Positions 8,652 to 18,263 of a stretch of DNA of 64,000 nucleotides are shown here, piece after piece. The position numbers were made by a program, and so were the translations under genes. Source of the stretch: Pseudomonas morbosilactucae (GTDB taxonomy: Bacteria > Pseudomonadota > Gammaproteobacteria > Pseudomonadales > Pseudomonadaceae); assembly GCF_023241715.1 (NCBI RefSeq), contig NZ_JALQCW010000004.1, positions 202,432-266,431 of the forward strand, in the 5' to 3' direction. Position 1 is the first letter of the stretch. Each line of letters opens with the position of its first letter. The notes below the pieces were generated by a model. That model was given only the letters and a program-made list of their open reading frames with translations. It had not been told where the DNA came from and searched no databases.

Positions 8652-10296
8652 CCAGACGTTGGGCTCTGCCCCTGCTATTGATCGCCTTCGGCCTGTTCTA
8701 CCTGCTGCCGCTGGGCACCCACGGCTTGTGGATTCCCGATGAAACCCGCTATGCCCAGATCAGCCAGGAAATGCTCCTCAGCGGCCATTGGGCGTCGCCG
8801 CACTTCATGGGCATCCGCTACTTTGAAAAACCCGTGGCCGGTTACTGGATGATCGCCCTCGGCCAGGCCCTGTTCGGCGACAACCTGTTCGGCGTACGCG
8901 TAGCCTCGGCCTTGAGCAGCGGCCTGAGCGTGCTGCTGGCCTATGTGATCGCCCGGCGCCTGTGGAACGACCCGCGCAAGAGCCTGGCCAGCGCCCTGCT
9001 CTACATGAGCTTCACGGTGATCGCCGCGTCGGCCGGCTACGCCAACCTGGACCCGCAATTCACCTTCTGGGTCAACCTGAGTCTGGTGGCCCTGTGGTTC
9101 GCCTTCGACAATCAGACCCCGGCCGGGCGCCTCGGCGCCTGGGCCCTGCTCGGCCTGGCCTGTGGCATGGGCTTCATGACCAAAGGCTTTCTCGCCTGGT
9201 TGTTGCCGGTGCTGGTCGCCCTGCCCTATGCCCTCTGGCAGAAGCGCTTCCGTGAGTTGCTGATCTATGGCGGGGTCGGCGTGCTGGTGGCACTGCTGGT
9301 CAGCCTGCCCTGGGCCCTGGCGGTGCACGCCCAGGAGCCGGACTACTGGCGGTTCTTCTTCTGGCACGAGCACATCCGTCGCTTTGCCGGTGAAGACGCC
9401 CAACATGCCTCGCCGTGGTGGTACTACCTGCCGTTGCTCGTGGCTTACAGCGTGCCTTGGGTGTTGCTGCTGCCGGCCACCTTCAAGCACGCCTGGCAGT
9501 CGCGGCGCCAGGCCCGCAGCGGTTTCCTGATCCTGTGGCTGGTATTGCCCCTGGCTTTTTTCAGCCTGAGCAAGGGCAAGCTGCCGGCCTATATCCTGCC
9601 GTGCCTGCTGCCCCTGGCCCTGCTGATGGGCAGCAGCCTGATGGACACACTGGCCGCCGGAAAAACCCGCGCCGTCAGCCTCAACGGTCTGCTCAACCTG
9701 ATCTGCGGCCTGCTGGGGTTGCTGACCCTGGTGTACTTCCAGATGAAAAAGCCGCTGTACATGGGCGAACCCCAGCATCTGGTGCTGGTATTCGTCGCCC
9801 TGATCGGCTGGATCATGGCCAACCTGCTGCAAGCCTTCCGCCCTCTGCAGCTGTGGGCGCGCCGGCGCTTGGCAGTTGGCTGCTGGTGGCCCTGGTACCG
9901 GCCGGCCTGCCCCACTCCGTGGTCGATAACAAGATGCCCGACCAGTTTATCCTCGAGCACCAAGAGGCACTGGGCCAGGCCAAAGCGCTGCTGAGCAATG
10001 ACCTGGGGGCAGCGTCGGCCCTGGCCTGGCGCCTGCGTCGGCCCGATGTGGCCCTGTACAACACCGAAGGCGAAGTGAAGTACGGCCTGGGCTACGCGGA
10101 CAGCGCCGCGCGCAAGGTCGACCTGAACCAGGTCCAAGGCTGGATCAGCGAGGCCCGAAAAACCGGTTCGGTGGGCGTGGTGATGCGGGTCAAGAGTGAT
10201 GACGAGCTGCACGAAGTCGACTTGCTGCCCAAGGACGCCCAGCGTTACCAGCGCGGCAATATCGTGATTTTCATCATCCCCCAGGTACAGCCATGA
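8648..10296 (+). pseudogene. arnT: Lipid A 4-amino-4-deoxy-L-arabinose transferase, frameshifted
   Basis: ArnT (GT83) is an inner-membrane enzyme that moves Ara4N from the undecaprenyl carrier to lipid A phosphates on the periplasmic side. The N-terminal part is intact ([20 protein letters not shown], about 12 hydrophobic segments). At about 9860 the frame breaks: TGG-GCG-CGC replaces the expected TGG-GCG-GCG, so the uncorrected frame ends at 9994 with an unrelated tail. Adding one G restores a 549-residue protein ending in the normal periplasmic domain ([13 protein letters not shown]). It is the second one-base loss within 1.8 kb. arnE starts within its stop codon. Confidence 0.85.
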
Positions 10297-10637
10297 GCCT
10301 GTTGCTCTTGCTTCTGGCCTGCCTGCTGACCTGTCTGGGCCAGGTGGCGCAGAAGTTCGCCGTGGAAAGCTGGCGCGACCGGCCGTCCGCGCTGCGCGAC
10401 AAACTGCGCTCGCCCTGGCTGTGGTTGGCATTGGCCAGCCTGGGCTTGGGCCTGCTGGTGTGGCTGCTGGTGCTGCAACGCATGGAGGTAGGCGTGGCCT
10501 ACCCGATGCTCAGCCTGAACTTCGTACTCATCACCCTGATTGCCCGCTTCGTCTTTCATGAACACATCGACCGCCGTCACTGGCTGGGCGTCGCCCTGGT
10601 GATCGGCGGCGTGGCGTTGTTGAGTCAACACGCATGA
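10293..10637 (+). CDS. arnE: Und-P-Ara4N flippase subunit ArnE
   Basis: A 114-residue small-multidrug-resistance-like membrane protein with four predicted helices. ArnE and ArnF together flip undecaprenyl-phosphate-Ara4N to the periplasmic face of the inner membrane. The start overlaps the arnT stop by four bases, and its own stop overlaps arnF by four bases. The C-terminal motif [21 protein letters not shown] (here with HEHIDRRHW before it) matches the EmrE-type fold. Length fits the family. The call depends partly on position, since ArnE and ArnF sequences diverge between species. Confidence 0.9.
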   Translation: MSLLLLLLACLLTCLGQVAQKFAVESWRDRPSALRDKLRSPWLWLALASLGLGLLVWLLVLQRMEVGVAYPMLSLNFVLITLIARFVFHEHIDRRHWLGVALVIGGVALLSQHA

Positions 10638-11047
10638 GCCGGCTCCGCGGTTTTACCTTTGCCCTGGGCAGCGTGGCCCTGGTCAGCGCCGCCCAACTGG
10701 GCATGCGCTGGAGCATGACCCGCCTGCCCGCCCCGGCCCAATGGCTCGAGGCCCTCAGCGGCGGCAGCCTGGACCTGGCGGCCCTGGGGCTGGTGCTGGC
10801 GGCCATCGGCGCCTACGCCCTGTCCATGCTCTGCTGGCTGCTGGCCCTGCGCGACGTGCCCCTGGGCCGCGCCTATTCGCTGCTGAGCATCAGTTATGCC
10901 CTGGTCTACCTGCTGGCCGCCGCCCTGCCGGCGTTCAACGAACCCTTCAGCCTCTCCAAAAGCCTGGGGGTGGCCTTGGTCATCCTCGGCGTCATCGTTA
11001 TCAACTCTCGACCTGCTCCCGCGACAAGTCCCAGGAATACCCCATGA
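10634..11047 (+). CDS. arnF: Und-P-Ara4N flippase subunit ArnF
   Basis: A 137-residue protein with four predicted membrane helices and an EmrE-like repeat ([19 protein letters not shown]), partner of ArnE in flipping the lipid-linked sugar. It overlaps arnE by four bases at its start and the UDP-glucose dehydrogenase gene by four bases at its end. The length is usual for Pseudomonas ArnF. Nothing unusual was seen in its sequence. Confidence 0.9.
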   Translation: MSRLRGFTFALGSVALVSAAQLGMRWSMTRLPAPAQWLEALSGGSLDLAALGLVLAAIGAYALSMLCWLLALRDVPLGRAYSLLSISYALVYLLAAALPAFNEPFSLSKSLGVALVILGVIVINSRPAPATSPRNTP

Positions 11048-12417
11048 AAATCAGCGTATTTGGAAGTGGTTATGTCGGGCTGGTACAAGCCGCCGTATTG
11101 GCTGAAGTCGGCCACGATGTCATCTGCATGGACATCGACGAGCACAAGGTCAAGCAACTGCAACAGGGGCTCGTGAGTATCTTCGAGCCGGGGCTAGCCA
11201 GCCTGGTGCGGGAAAACCTGGAAGCCAAGCGCCTGAGCTTCACCAACGATGAGCAACTGGCGGTGCAGCATGGCCAGGTGCTGTTCATTGCCGTGGGCAC
11301 GCCGTCTAGCGAAGACGGCTCGGCGGACTTGCGTTATGTGCTGTCGGTGGGCGACGCCGTGGCCCGGCACCGCGAGCAGCCAGTGATCCTGGTGGAAAAA
11401 TCCACCGTGCCAGTGGGCACCGGCGACACGCTGAAGGCCCATATCGACGCGGCCCTGGAAGGCCGGAACCTGGAATTCGATATCGTCTCCAACCCGGAAT
11501 TTCTCAAGGAAGGATCGGCCGTGGCCGATTGCCGACGCCCGGACCGGATCATCATCGGCTGCGAGCGTGAAGAGGTGCGCGAGGTGATGCGCGAGCTGTA
11601 CGCACCGTTCAACCGCAACCACGACCGCATCATGTTCATGGACCTGCGCAGCGCCGAGCTGACCAAGTACGCGGCCAACTGCATGCTGGCGACCAAGATC
11701 AGCTTTATCAACCAGATCGCCGAGCTGGCCGAGCACCTGGGGGCCGACATTGAATCGGTGCGCCTGGGCATCGGCGCCGACTCGCGCATCGGCTATCACT
11801 TTATCTACCCCGGCTGCGGCTACGGCGGCTCGTGCTTCCCCAAGGACATGCGCGCGCTGATCCACAGTGCCGAGCAAGCCCACTGCTCCAGCGACCTGCT
11901 GCAAGCGGTGGAAGCCATCAACGAGCGGCAGAAACACAAGCTGTTCCAGCGCATCCATGCGTTCTACAAGGGTGAGCTGCGCGGCAAGACCTTTGCCCTC
12001 TGGGGCCTGGCCTTCAAGCCCAACACCGACGACATGCGCGACGCGCCGAGCCGGGTGTTGCTGGAAGCACTGTTCGCCGCAGGGGCCGAAGTGCGGGCCT
12101 TCGATCCCGAAGCCATGCAGGAAACCCAGCGCCTGTACCCCAACGAGTCGCAGTTGATGCTGATGGGCACCCCGGAATCGGTGCTCAACGGTGCCGACGC
12201 CCTGATCATCTGCACCGAGTGGCAGCAGTTCAAGGCCCCGGATTTCGAGCTGATCGAAAAACGCCTCAAGGCCCCAGTGATCTTCGACGGCCGCAACCTG
12301 TACGACGCCGAACGCCTGGCCCGCGCCGGTTTCACCTACTTCCCCATGGGCCGTGGTGAATCCCGCCACTTGCCGATCGCCCGGCAAGCCGTCCTCGGCA
12401 ACGCTGCCCAAGCCTGA
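11044..12417 (+). CDS. ugd: UDP-glucose 6-dehydrogenase
   Basis: A 457-residue enzyme that oxidises UDP-glucose to UDP-glucuronate with two NAD+, supplying the ArnA substrate. The NAD-binding GSGYVG is at residues 7-12; the central domain contains the nucleophile C264 in [13 protein letters not shown]; the C-terminal UDP-binding domain contains [14 protein letters not shown]. The ATG at 11044 overlaps arnF (ATGA) and gives the family N-terminus; the longer open frame upstream lies inside arnF. Placing ugd (also called pmrE) at the end of the arn operon is common in fluorescent pseudomonads. Confidence 0.96.
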   Translation: MKISVFGSGYVGLVQAAVLAEVGHDVICMDIDEHKVKQLQQGLVSIFEPGLASLVRENLEAKRLSFTNDEQLAVQHGQVLFIAVGTPSSEDGSADLRYVLSVGDAVARHREQPVILVEKSTVPVGTGDTLKAHIDAALEGRNLEFDIVSNPEFLKEGSAVADCRRPDRIIIGCEREEVREVMRELYAPFNRNHDRIMFMDLRSAELTKYAANCMLATKISFINQIAELAEHLGADIESVRLGIGADSRIGYHFIYPGCGYGGSCFPKDMRALIHSAEQAHCSSDLLQAVEAINERQKHKLFQRIHAFYKGELRGKTFALWGLAFKPNTDDMRDAPSRVLLEALFAAGAEVRAFDPEAMQETQRLYPNESQLMLMGTPESVLNGADALIICTEWQQFKAPDFELIEKRLKAPVIFDGRNLYDAERLARAGFTYFPMGRGESRHLPIARQAVLGNAAQA

Positions 12418-14031
12418 ATGGACATCGACCCCATCGCCCCGTCCAAACGCCTTTATTGGCAAGCGCTGGGGCTGGGGTTGCTGGCCTTGCTGCTGTTTAG
12501 CGCGGGCGTCTATCAGCAGCCGGTGATCGGCTTCGACTCTCGATTCGTGCTGTTCGCCAAGGAAATGCTGCGCCACGGGCCGGGGTTTTTCCCCACCACC
12601 TACGGGGAGCCCTACGCGGACTACAGCGCGGCATCCACCTGGCTGGTGTACCTGCTGTCGCTGCCCCTGGGCCAGGTCACCACCCTCAGCGCCTGGCTGC
12701 CCAGCGCCCTGTCTGCGGCCCTGATCGTCAGCCTGATGTATCGCCTGGTGGCGCCCTACTCCCGCCCCTGGGCCCTGCTCAGCGTGGCCTTGCTGCTGCT
12801 GAGCAACACCTTTATCAGCGAAACCCGTGCCGTGTCCCTGGACCAGATGCTCGCCGCTGTGGCCCTGGCGGTGTTCTACCTGGGGTACGCCCATGAGCAC
12901 TTCGCCGCGCCGCGCCGGACCTGGCTGATCCTGCTGTTGCTGGCGCTGGGGTTTGCCATTCGCGGGCCCATTGGCCTGGTGATTCCCACCGGCATGCTGT
13001 GCAGCTATTACCTGTTGAACGGCCAATGGCGGCGCCTGCTGGGTTTTGGCTGTAGCGCCCTGCTATTGCTCATGGCCGGTGTGGCGCTGTTGCTGTGGCT
13101 GGCCCAGCTCAGTGGCGGCCCGGGTTTTGTCCAGGACGTGATCCGCATGCAGTTCATGGGGCGCATGGACGGCAGCGAAGGCTCCAGTGGCCTGTTCTTC
13201 TACTTCACCAGCTCCCTGGGCAACTACGCCTTGGCCTACCCTCTGTCCCTGTTGACCTGGGTGGGTGTGTTACTGGCCGGGCGCGGTGATCAAGGCCCGG
13301 CCTTCAGGTTGCTGCGCCTGTGCACCGCCGCCGGTTTGGTGGTGATGATCGGCCTGTCGATTCCCCAGGCGAAGAAGGCCCGTTACCTGCTGCCGATGCT
13401 GCCCATGGCGGCGATTATTGCGGCCTATCCATTTCAGGCTCAGCGCGGATCGCTCTTCACCGCGTTGCGAGTATTGATGCAGGGCCTGTGGCTGCTGTTG
13501 CCAGGGGCCCTCTTGGTGGCCCTGGTGCTGTTGCAGCGCCGGTTTCCCCAGCAAGGGGTGGCGCTGCCAACGGTCTTGGCGATCCTCGGCGGGCTGCAAC
13601 TACTGGCCCTGTGCCTGTTGCGAGCTCGCTGGCGAGCGGTGGGCCTGGCCTACAGCGCCGTGCTTGCGGTGTGGACCTGTTACATCGGGGTCTTCGAGCC
13701 AGTGCAACGGCAGTTGTATGACACCCAGGCGTTCAGCCATGCCGTGCTGCAACGAATCCAGACCGACCCCGCGCCTCTGGTGCTGTACGGCATGGGCAAG
13801 GACGCCAAGGCGATCAAGTTCATGGTCAACCTCGATCAGGACCTGCAACCGCGGTTCAGCGAGCAGCTACCGTCGTTGCTGGCCTCGCCGGAACCGGCCT
13901 GGCTGATGCTCGATCAAAGCGCAGTACGAGGCACGCCCCTGGAACACGTTACCCCGGCCTTGAGCGGTCGTTTCGACAATAACGATTACCTGCTGCTGCG
14001 CCTGCCCGCCTCCGTGCCGGGCGCCGACTGA
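12418..14031 (+). CDS. Second ArnT-like lipid A glycosyltransferase (GT83 family)
   Basis: A 537-residue polytopic membrane protein starting directly after the ugd stop (TGA-ATG). It has the PMT/GT83 layout: first periplasmic loop with GFDSRFVLFAKEML, replacing the IPDETRYA segment of classical ArnT, about 11-12 hydrophobic helices, RAVSLDQM, and PQAKKARYLLPMLP before the C-terminal domain. Some P. fluorescens group genomes carry two arnT genes in one cluster; this may be the second, perhaps using another lipid-linked sugar or acceptor site. It is unbroken while the classical arnT is frameshifted. A strict ArnT function is not shown by sequence alone. Confidence 0.75.
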   Translation: MDIDPIAPSKRLYWQALGLGLLALLLFSAGVYQQPVIGFDSRFVLFAKEMLRHGPGFFPTTYGEPYADYSAASTWLVYLLSLPLGQVTTLSAWLPSALSAALIVSLMYRLVAPYSRPWALLSVALLLLSNTFISETRAVSLDQMLAAVALAVFYLGYAHEHFAAPRRTWLILLLLALGFAIRGPIGLVIPTGMLCSYYLLNGQWRRLLGFGCSALLLLMAGVALLLWLAQLSGGPGFVQDVIRMQFMGRMDGSEGSSGLFFYFTSSLGNYALAYPLSLLTWVGVLLAGRGDQGPAFRLLRLCTAAGLVVMIGLSIPQAKKARYLLPMLPMAAIIAAYPFQAQRGSLFTALRVLMQGLWLLLPGALLVALVLLQRRFPQQGVALPTVLAILGGLQLLALCLLRARWRAVGLAYSAVLAVWTCYIGVFEPVQRQLYDTQAFSHAVLQRIQTDPAPLVLYGMGKDAKAIKFMVNLDQDLQPRFSEQLPSLLASPEPAWLMLDQSAVRGTPLEHVTPALSGRFDNNDYLLLRLPASVPGAD

Positions 14032-14183
14032 AGGCCGCCGCTTGACGCCGGTCATCCGCCTTGAACGGAGGGTTCGGGTTTAACTGCAAAAATAATGCAC
14101 TTAACCAGCATTATTATGAATTTGTCAGCACCCCATTCGAACGGCACACTGTGGCCGTTCCTTCCCCCAAATGTTGGAACGTT

Positions 14184-14221
14184 AAAGGGCTTTCTGGTGA
14201 TCCAGGCAAGCCCTTCTTTTT
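14184..14221 (+). terminator. Rho-independent terminator after the arn operon
   Basis: Inverted repeat AAGGGCTT (14185-14192) and AAGCCCTT (14208-14215), with an inner CTGG/CCAG extension and a T-rich run CTTTTT after it. It sits 150 bp after the last arn gene and 30 bp before the HPP gene, so it should insulate the two, or act as a leader terminator for the HPP gene. Confidence 0.75.
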
Positions 14222-14251
14222 GCCTGCCTTTTGCCCCGGATCCTGTTGCTC

Positions 14252-14959
14252 ATGTTTGCTCGCTGGAAACCCGCTGTCGTCAATACCCGCCCTTCGGAAT
14301 GGAGCCGCGCCGCCATCGGCATGGCCCTGGGCACCCTGTTCAGTGTCTGGCTGTGTGGCCAAGTGTTCGGTACCGCTGTGGCCTTGCACCTGATCGGCCC
14401 CCTCGGCGCCTCCGCCGTCTTGCTGTTTGCCGTGTCGTCGGGGGCGCTGGCCCAACCCTGGTCGATTCTCGGCGGCTACCTGTGTGCGTCCGTGGTTGCC
14501 TTGCTGGTGGCCCATGTGCTCGGGCGGACCCTGGGCAGCGCCTGCCTGGCGGCGGGCATGGCGCTGATCCTGATGTGTTGGCTGCGTTGCCTGCACCCGC
14601 CAGCCGGCGCCCTGGCCCTGACCCTGGTGTTGGCCGACCCGGCGACCATCGCCCTCGACTGGCAAGCCCTGGGCCCGGTCATGCTCGGGGCCACAGGTTT
14701 GTTGTGCAGCGCCCTGGCGTACAACAACCTGACGCGGATTCGTTACCCCAGGGGCGCCAGTGAGCCCGTAGTGGCGGTGCCGACCGAACCGCGCACGACG
14801 GACAGCCTGGGCATCACCGCCGAAGACCTGAAGGAGGCCCTGGCCGAGATGGAAGCGTTCTTCGATGTCACGCCCCAGGACCTGGAGCAACTGATTCACG
14901 CCAGTGAAACCCATGCACGGCGGCGTAGCATCGGCCAGGTGCTGGAGCCACGTCTCTGA
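14252..14959 (+). CDS. HPP family integral membrane protein
   Basis: A 235-residue protein with about five membrane helices in residues 20-170 and a soluble acidic C-terminal tail. The family signature HPPAGA is present (CLHPPAGALAL). HPP proteins are inner-membrane proteins; plant and cyanobacterial members have been linked to nitrite transport, but the role in Pseudomonas is unknown. The ATG at 14252 is preferred over an in-frame TTG at 14231 because it directly precedes the amphipathic start of the family. Convergent with the next LysR gene. Confidence 0.8.
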   Translation: MFARWKPAVVNTRPSEWSRAAIGMALGTLFSVWLCGQVFGTAVALHLIGPLGASAVLLFAVSSGALAQPWSILGGYLCASVVALLVAHVLGRTLGSACLAAGMALILMCWLRCLHPPAGALALTLVLADPATIALDWQALGPVMLGATGLLCSALAYNNLTRIRYPRGASEPVVAVPTEPRTTDSLGITAEDLKEALAEMEAFFDVTPQDLEQLIHASETHARRRSIGQVLEPRL

Positions 14960-15005
14960 TTGCCGCGTGATCGCGGGTCACCCATCGCGATAGCCAAGGC
15001 CGGCT

Positions 15006-15869
15006 TCAGAGCAGCGGGTCCCAACGCTGGGACCAATCGTTGTCACTGGCGATCACTTCGCGCAATACGGCGCAGGCCTGTTGCAAGGCTGCCGAATCGC
15101 GCTCACGGGCATACAGCAGGTAGGTCGGAAAGCTGAACTCCGGGGCCTTCTCCACCCGCTCCAGCACACCGCTGTCCAGGTAGCTCTGCACCACCCGGGT
15201 ACGAAAGTAGCCGCTGCCGCCGCTGTCGAGGATGAACTGCAAGGCCAGGGGCCCGAGGTTGAAACTCACCGCCGCCCGGGCCTGATCCGGCAAGGCGGCA
15301 TCGTGCTGGCGGCGAAAATCCTCGCCCCAATCGATGTACACGTAAGGCTCCGGGTTGTCGGCCAGGCGCACGTGAATCAGCTTTTCTTCCAGCAATTGCT
15401 CAACCTGCAGCCCCGGCCAATACACCGGCTGGTAGACCAGTGCCGCATCCAGCACCCCCAGTTCCAGCTGACGTTGCAGGCTGGCGCCGTCGGCGATCTC
15501 GGTACGGATGGCGTGGCCGGGCATGACTTGGCGCAGGCAGCGCACCCAATTGAGCATGAGGGGGTTGCACAGGCTGACCTCACCGCCAATGCGCAACACG
15601 TTGTGATAGCCCTGCAACAGCGGCAAATCCCGTTGCGCGGCCTCCCAGGTCTGCACCAACTGGTTGGCATAGACGATGAAGGCCTCGCCGTCGGCCGTGA
15701 GCCGGGCGCCGGCGCGGTTGCGCACCAGGAGTTTGCAGTTGAGCTGGCCTTCGAGGTTCTGCACCCGGGCGCTGATGGCGGTCTGGGTCAGGTGCAGGCG
15801 TTCGGCGGCGGCAATCAGGCTGCCGCTGCGGACGATTTCCAGGAAGGTGCGGGCCAGTTCGATGTCCAT
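15006..15869 (-). CDS. LysR family transcriptional regulator
   Basis: A 287-residue regulator. The winged helix-turn-helix is at the N-terminus (ARTFLEIVRSGSLIAAAERL, with HLTQTAISARVQNLE as recognition region), and the effector-binding domain covers about residues 90-285. The start at 15869 (DIELARTFLEI) is chosen because the frame upstream to 15899 adds ten residues not typical of LysR. No divergent partner lies next to it: the gene points toward HPP, and the upstream 360 bp holds REP repeats. Its target is unknown. Confidence 0.85.
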   Translation of the reverse strand: MDIELARTFLEIVRSGSLIAAAERLHLTQTAISARVQNLEGQLNCKLLVRNRAGARLTADGEAFIVYANQLVQTWEAAQRDLPLLQGYHNVLRIGGEVSLCNPLMLNWVRCLRQVMPGHAIRTEIADGASLQRQLELGVLDAALVYQPVYWPGLQVEQLLEEKLIHVRLADNPEPYVYIDWGEDFRRQHDAALPDQARAAVSFNLGPLALQFILDSGGSGYFRTRVVQSYLDSGVLERVEKAPEFSFPTYLLYARERDSAALQQACAVLREVIASDNDWSQRWDPLL

Positions 15870-16231
15870 ACTGCCTCGGGAGCGAAAGTCGAGCGCCATT
15901 GTAGCGGCGCCCGCCCCGCTGCGCGCCTAAGCGGCATGCATTTGCCGTGACGGCACCGCCAGGCTTACTGCGCACACCGTACGGTTCTCCCCCGTGGCGC
16001 ATTCGATCAACGGGCCGCTCGGCGTTGCCGACGAAGGTTGCCCACTTCGGGCGTGCACGCAGGCGTCTTCAGGGAACACAGCCTTGCGGGTGATTAGGGC
16101 CTTGATAACGGTAGGCGCTGGCTTGCCAGCGATTGCAATCCTGAGGGCAATGCAAAACTCGGCGGACCTATCGCCGGCAAGCCGGCTCCTACAAACGATT
16201 TCATCTTGTAGGAGCAGGGCCTGGGGGCGGG
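15870..16231. other. Intergenic region between LysR and Lrp genes, no gene seen
   Basis: About 360 bp. The first 200 bp should carry the promoter of the LysR gene on the minus strand; no element stands out. The rest is a REP doublet, described separately, and a further half-copy (TGTAGGAGC, 16205-16213). I see no coding region. Confidence 0.6.
16111..16192. repeat. REP doublet (inverted pair)
   Basis: GTAGGCGCTGGCTTGCCAGC begins at 16111 and its inverted counterpart, ATCGCCGGCAAGCCGGCTCC, begins at 16171, both followed or preceded by the GTAGGAGC-type tail. This is the common Pseudomonas repetitive extragenic palindrome arranged as a facing pair, able to form a long hairpin downstream of the Lrp gene. 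Confidence 0.85.
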
Positions 16232-16711
16232 TTATTCCATGGTGGTCTTGACCATCGCCAGTTCCGGATGGCTGACCAGCTTGTCGATGTGCAGGTCAGG
16301 GTCGTCGAACCAGACTTCAGTGAGCACGCGGTAATGCTCCATGTCCCGGCAGCGCATGCGCAGGCTGTAGTCGAAGGCGCCGCTGATCAGGCGGCACTCC
16401 AGTACTTGCGGGCAGCCACGAACCTTGGCCTCGAAGGCCTTTTGCGCCGCGCGCCCGCTTTGGTTGGACAAGGCCACCAGCACCAGTAACGACAGGCCCG
16501 GGGTGAGCTTTTTTTCATCGAGGATCGCGCCATATCCGCGGATCACCCCGAGCTGTTCGAGCTTGCGCACCCGCTCCAGGCAGGGCCTGGGGGTCAGGTG
16601 CACGCGCTCGGAGAGTTTCTGGTAGGTGATGCGCCCTTCGTGGCGCAACACCTCGATGATCGCTTGATCGATCCGATCAAGCACAATCGACAGGTCGCGG
16701 ATGTCCGCCAT
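16232..16711 (-). CDS. Lrp/AsnC family transcriptional regulator
   Basis: A 159-residue regulator with an N-terminal helix-turn-helix (ITYQKLSERVHLTPRPCLER, about residues 28-47) and a C-terminal RAM ligand-binding domain (SLLVLVALSNQ to the end). It is the last gene of a minus-strand cluster encoding an amino acid ABC transporter, 12 bp after the ATPase gene. This suggests that it senses the transported amino acid and controls uptake or use. The exact ligand cannot be read from sequence. Confidence 0.9.
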   Translation of the reverse strand: MADIRDLSIVLDRIDQAIIEVLRHEGRITYQKLSERVHLTPRPCLERVRKLEQLGVIRGYGAILDEKKLTPGLSLLVLVALSNQSGRAAQKAFEAKVRGCPQVLECRLISGAFDYSLRMRCRDMEHYRVLTEVWFDDPDLHIDKLVSHPELAMVKTTME

Positions 16712-16723
16712 GGATGCCTTCCT

Positions 16724-17485
16724 TTACTTCAAACGGCCAGATAAAAATTGCTGCAAACGTTCACTTTGTGGCTGGTCAAGTATGCGTGCGTCGCCCTGTT
16801 CCTCGACACGCCCCTGGTGCAAAAACAGCACCTGGCTCGACACCTGGCGGGCAAAACCCATTTCGTGGGTGACCATCAGCATGGTACGCCCCTCCTCCGC
16901 CAGTGCCTGGATCACCTTGAGCACTTCGCCCACCAGTTCCGGGTCGAGGGCCGAGGTCGGTTCGTCGAACAGCAGGATCTCCGGTTCCACCGCCAGCGCC
17001 CGGGCAATCGCTACCCGCTGTTGCTGGCCGCCGGAAAGGAATGCCGGGTACTGCTCGGCCACCCGCTGCGGCAAGCCGACTTTGTCCAGGTAGGCCCGGG
17101 CACTCTCCTCGGCCGCCTTGCGGCTGACACCCAGGACCCGGCACGGCGCGAGGATAATGTTTTCCAGCACCGTCAGATGGCTCCACAGGTTGAAATGCTG
17201 GAACACCATGGCCAGGCGCGTGCGCAGGCGCTGCAGTTGCGCCGGGCTGGCGACCCGCATGCCGCCGGGGGCGGAACGGGTGGCGATGCGCTCACCGTCC
17301 AGTTCGATCAAGCCCTCATCGGCCCGTTCGAGAAAGTTGATGCAACGCAACATGGTGCTCTTACCCGAACCACTGGCGCCGATCATGCTCACCACGTCGC
17401 CGGCCCGCGCCTTCAGCGAGACGCCCTTGAGCACCTCGTTGTCACCAAAGCGCTTGTAGAGATTTTCAACGGTCAATTTGTACAT
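16724..17485 (-). CDS. Polar amino acid ABC transporter ATP-binding protein (HisP-like)
   Basis: A 253-residue ATPase with Walker A GASGSGKST, Q-loop VFQHFNLW, signature LSGGQQQR, Walker B ILLFDEPTSALD and the switch histidine in MVTHEMGFA. It powers uptake of a polar amino acid together with the two permeases and the binding protein upstream on the same strand. The start YKLTVENLYKRFG at 17485 is chosen; an in-frame ATG 21 bases upstream adds residues not found in HisP-like proteins. Confidence 0.93.
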   Translation of the reverse strand: MYKLTVENLYKRFGDNEVLKGVSLKARAGDVVSMIGASGSGKSTMLRCINFLERADEGLIELDGERIATRSAPGGMRVASPAQLQRLRTRLAMVFQHFNLWSHLTVLENIILAPCRVLGVSRKAAEESARAYLDKVGLPQRVAEQYPAFLSGGQQQRVAIARALAVEPEILLFDEPTSALDPELVGEVLKVIQALAEEGRTMLMVTHEMGFARQVSSQVLFLHQGRVEEQGDARILDQPQSERLQQFLSGRLK

Positions 17486-17552
17486 GCAACACTCCTGGCG
17501 CTTCACCGGCCACGGCGGCGCTCTGGATAGACATAAGGGAAGTGGAACGCAC

Positions 17553-18263
17553 TCAGTGGGCAGGCCCGAGGAAGCTCAGCCAGCGCCGCTCCGCCAGACG
17601 AAAGCCGCCGACCAGGGCGAAGGACAGCCCGAGGTAGAGCAGCCCGGCGATGCCGAACGCCTGGAAGGTCATGAAGGTCGCGGCATTGGCGTCCCGCGCC
17701 ACCTTGAGGATGTCGGGAATGGTCGCGGTGAAGGCCACGGAGGTGGCGTGCAGCATGAGGATCACTTCATTGCTGTAGAACGGCAGCGCCCGGCGCAAGG
17801 CCGACGGCAGGATCAACCGCCAGTACAGGCGCCAGCCACTCAGACCGTAGGCATGGGCGGCTTCGATTTCACCGTAGGGAATACTGCGGATGGCCCCGGC
17901 AAAAATCTCCACCGTGTAAGCGCAGGTATTGAGGGTGAAGGCCAGCAAGGTGCAGTTCATCGCATCGCGGAAAAAGGCTTCCAGCAGCGGCTGAGAACGG
18001 ATCGCCGCCATGCCGTAGAGGCCGCTGTAGCAAATCAGCAACTGGATATACAGCGGCGTGCCACGAAACACGTAGGTGAACAGCTGCACCGGCCAGCGCA
18101 CCAGGGCCCAGCGCGAGGTGCGCATGATCGCCAGGGGCAACGAGAGGAAGAACCCCAGGACGATGCTCGCCACCAGCAGCCACAAGGTCATGGCCAGCCC
18201 GGTCAGGCTTTCGCCGTCGCTGAACAGAAAGGGACGCCAGTATTCCTGAATCAATTCGATCAT
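17553..18263 (-). CDS. Amino acid ABC transporter permease (HisM-like)
   Basis: A 236-residue inner-membrane permease with five predicted helices and the EAA loop of the HEQRO family (GEIEAAHAYGLSGWRLYWRLILPSA region, residues about 130-155). It pairs with the product of the preceding permease gene, whose stop it overlaps by four bases. Basic amino acids or opines are the likely substrates given the whole system. Confidence 0.92.
   Translation of the reverse strand: MIELIQEYWRPFLFSDGESLTGLAMTLWLLVASIVLGFFLSLPLAIMRTSRWALVRWPVQLFTYVFRGTPLYIQLLICYSGLYGMAAIRSQPLLEAFFRDAMNCTLLAFTLNTCAYTVEIFAGAIRSIPYGEIEAAHAYGLSGWRLYWRLILPSALRRALPFYSNEVILMLHATSVAFTATIPDILKVARDANAATFMTFQAFGIAGLLYLGLSFALVGGFRLAERRWLSFLGPAH

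Noticed and set aside
11194..13026. 610-residue minus-strand open frame opposite ugd and the GT83 gene
   Set aside because: It is a GC-bias shadow; both plus-strand genes have clear domains and coupled starts, and the antisense product has only low-complexity His/Gln/Ala-rich sequence.
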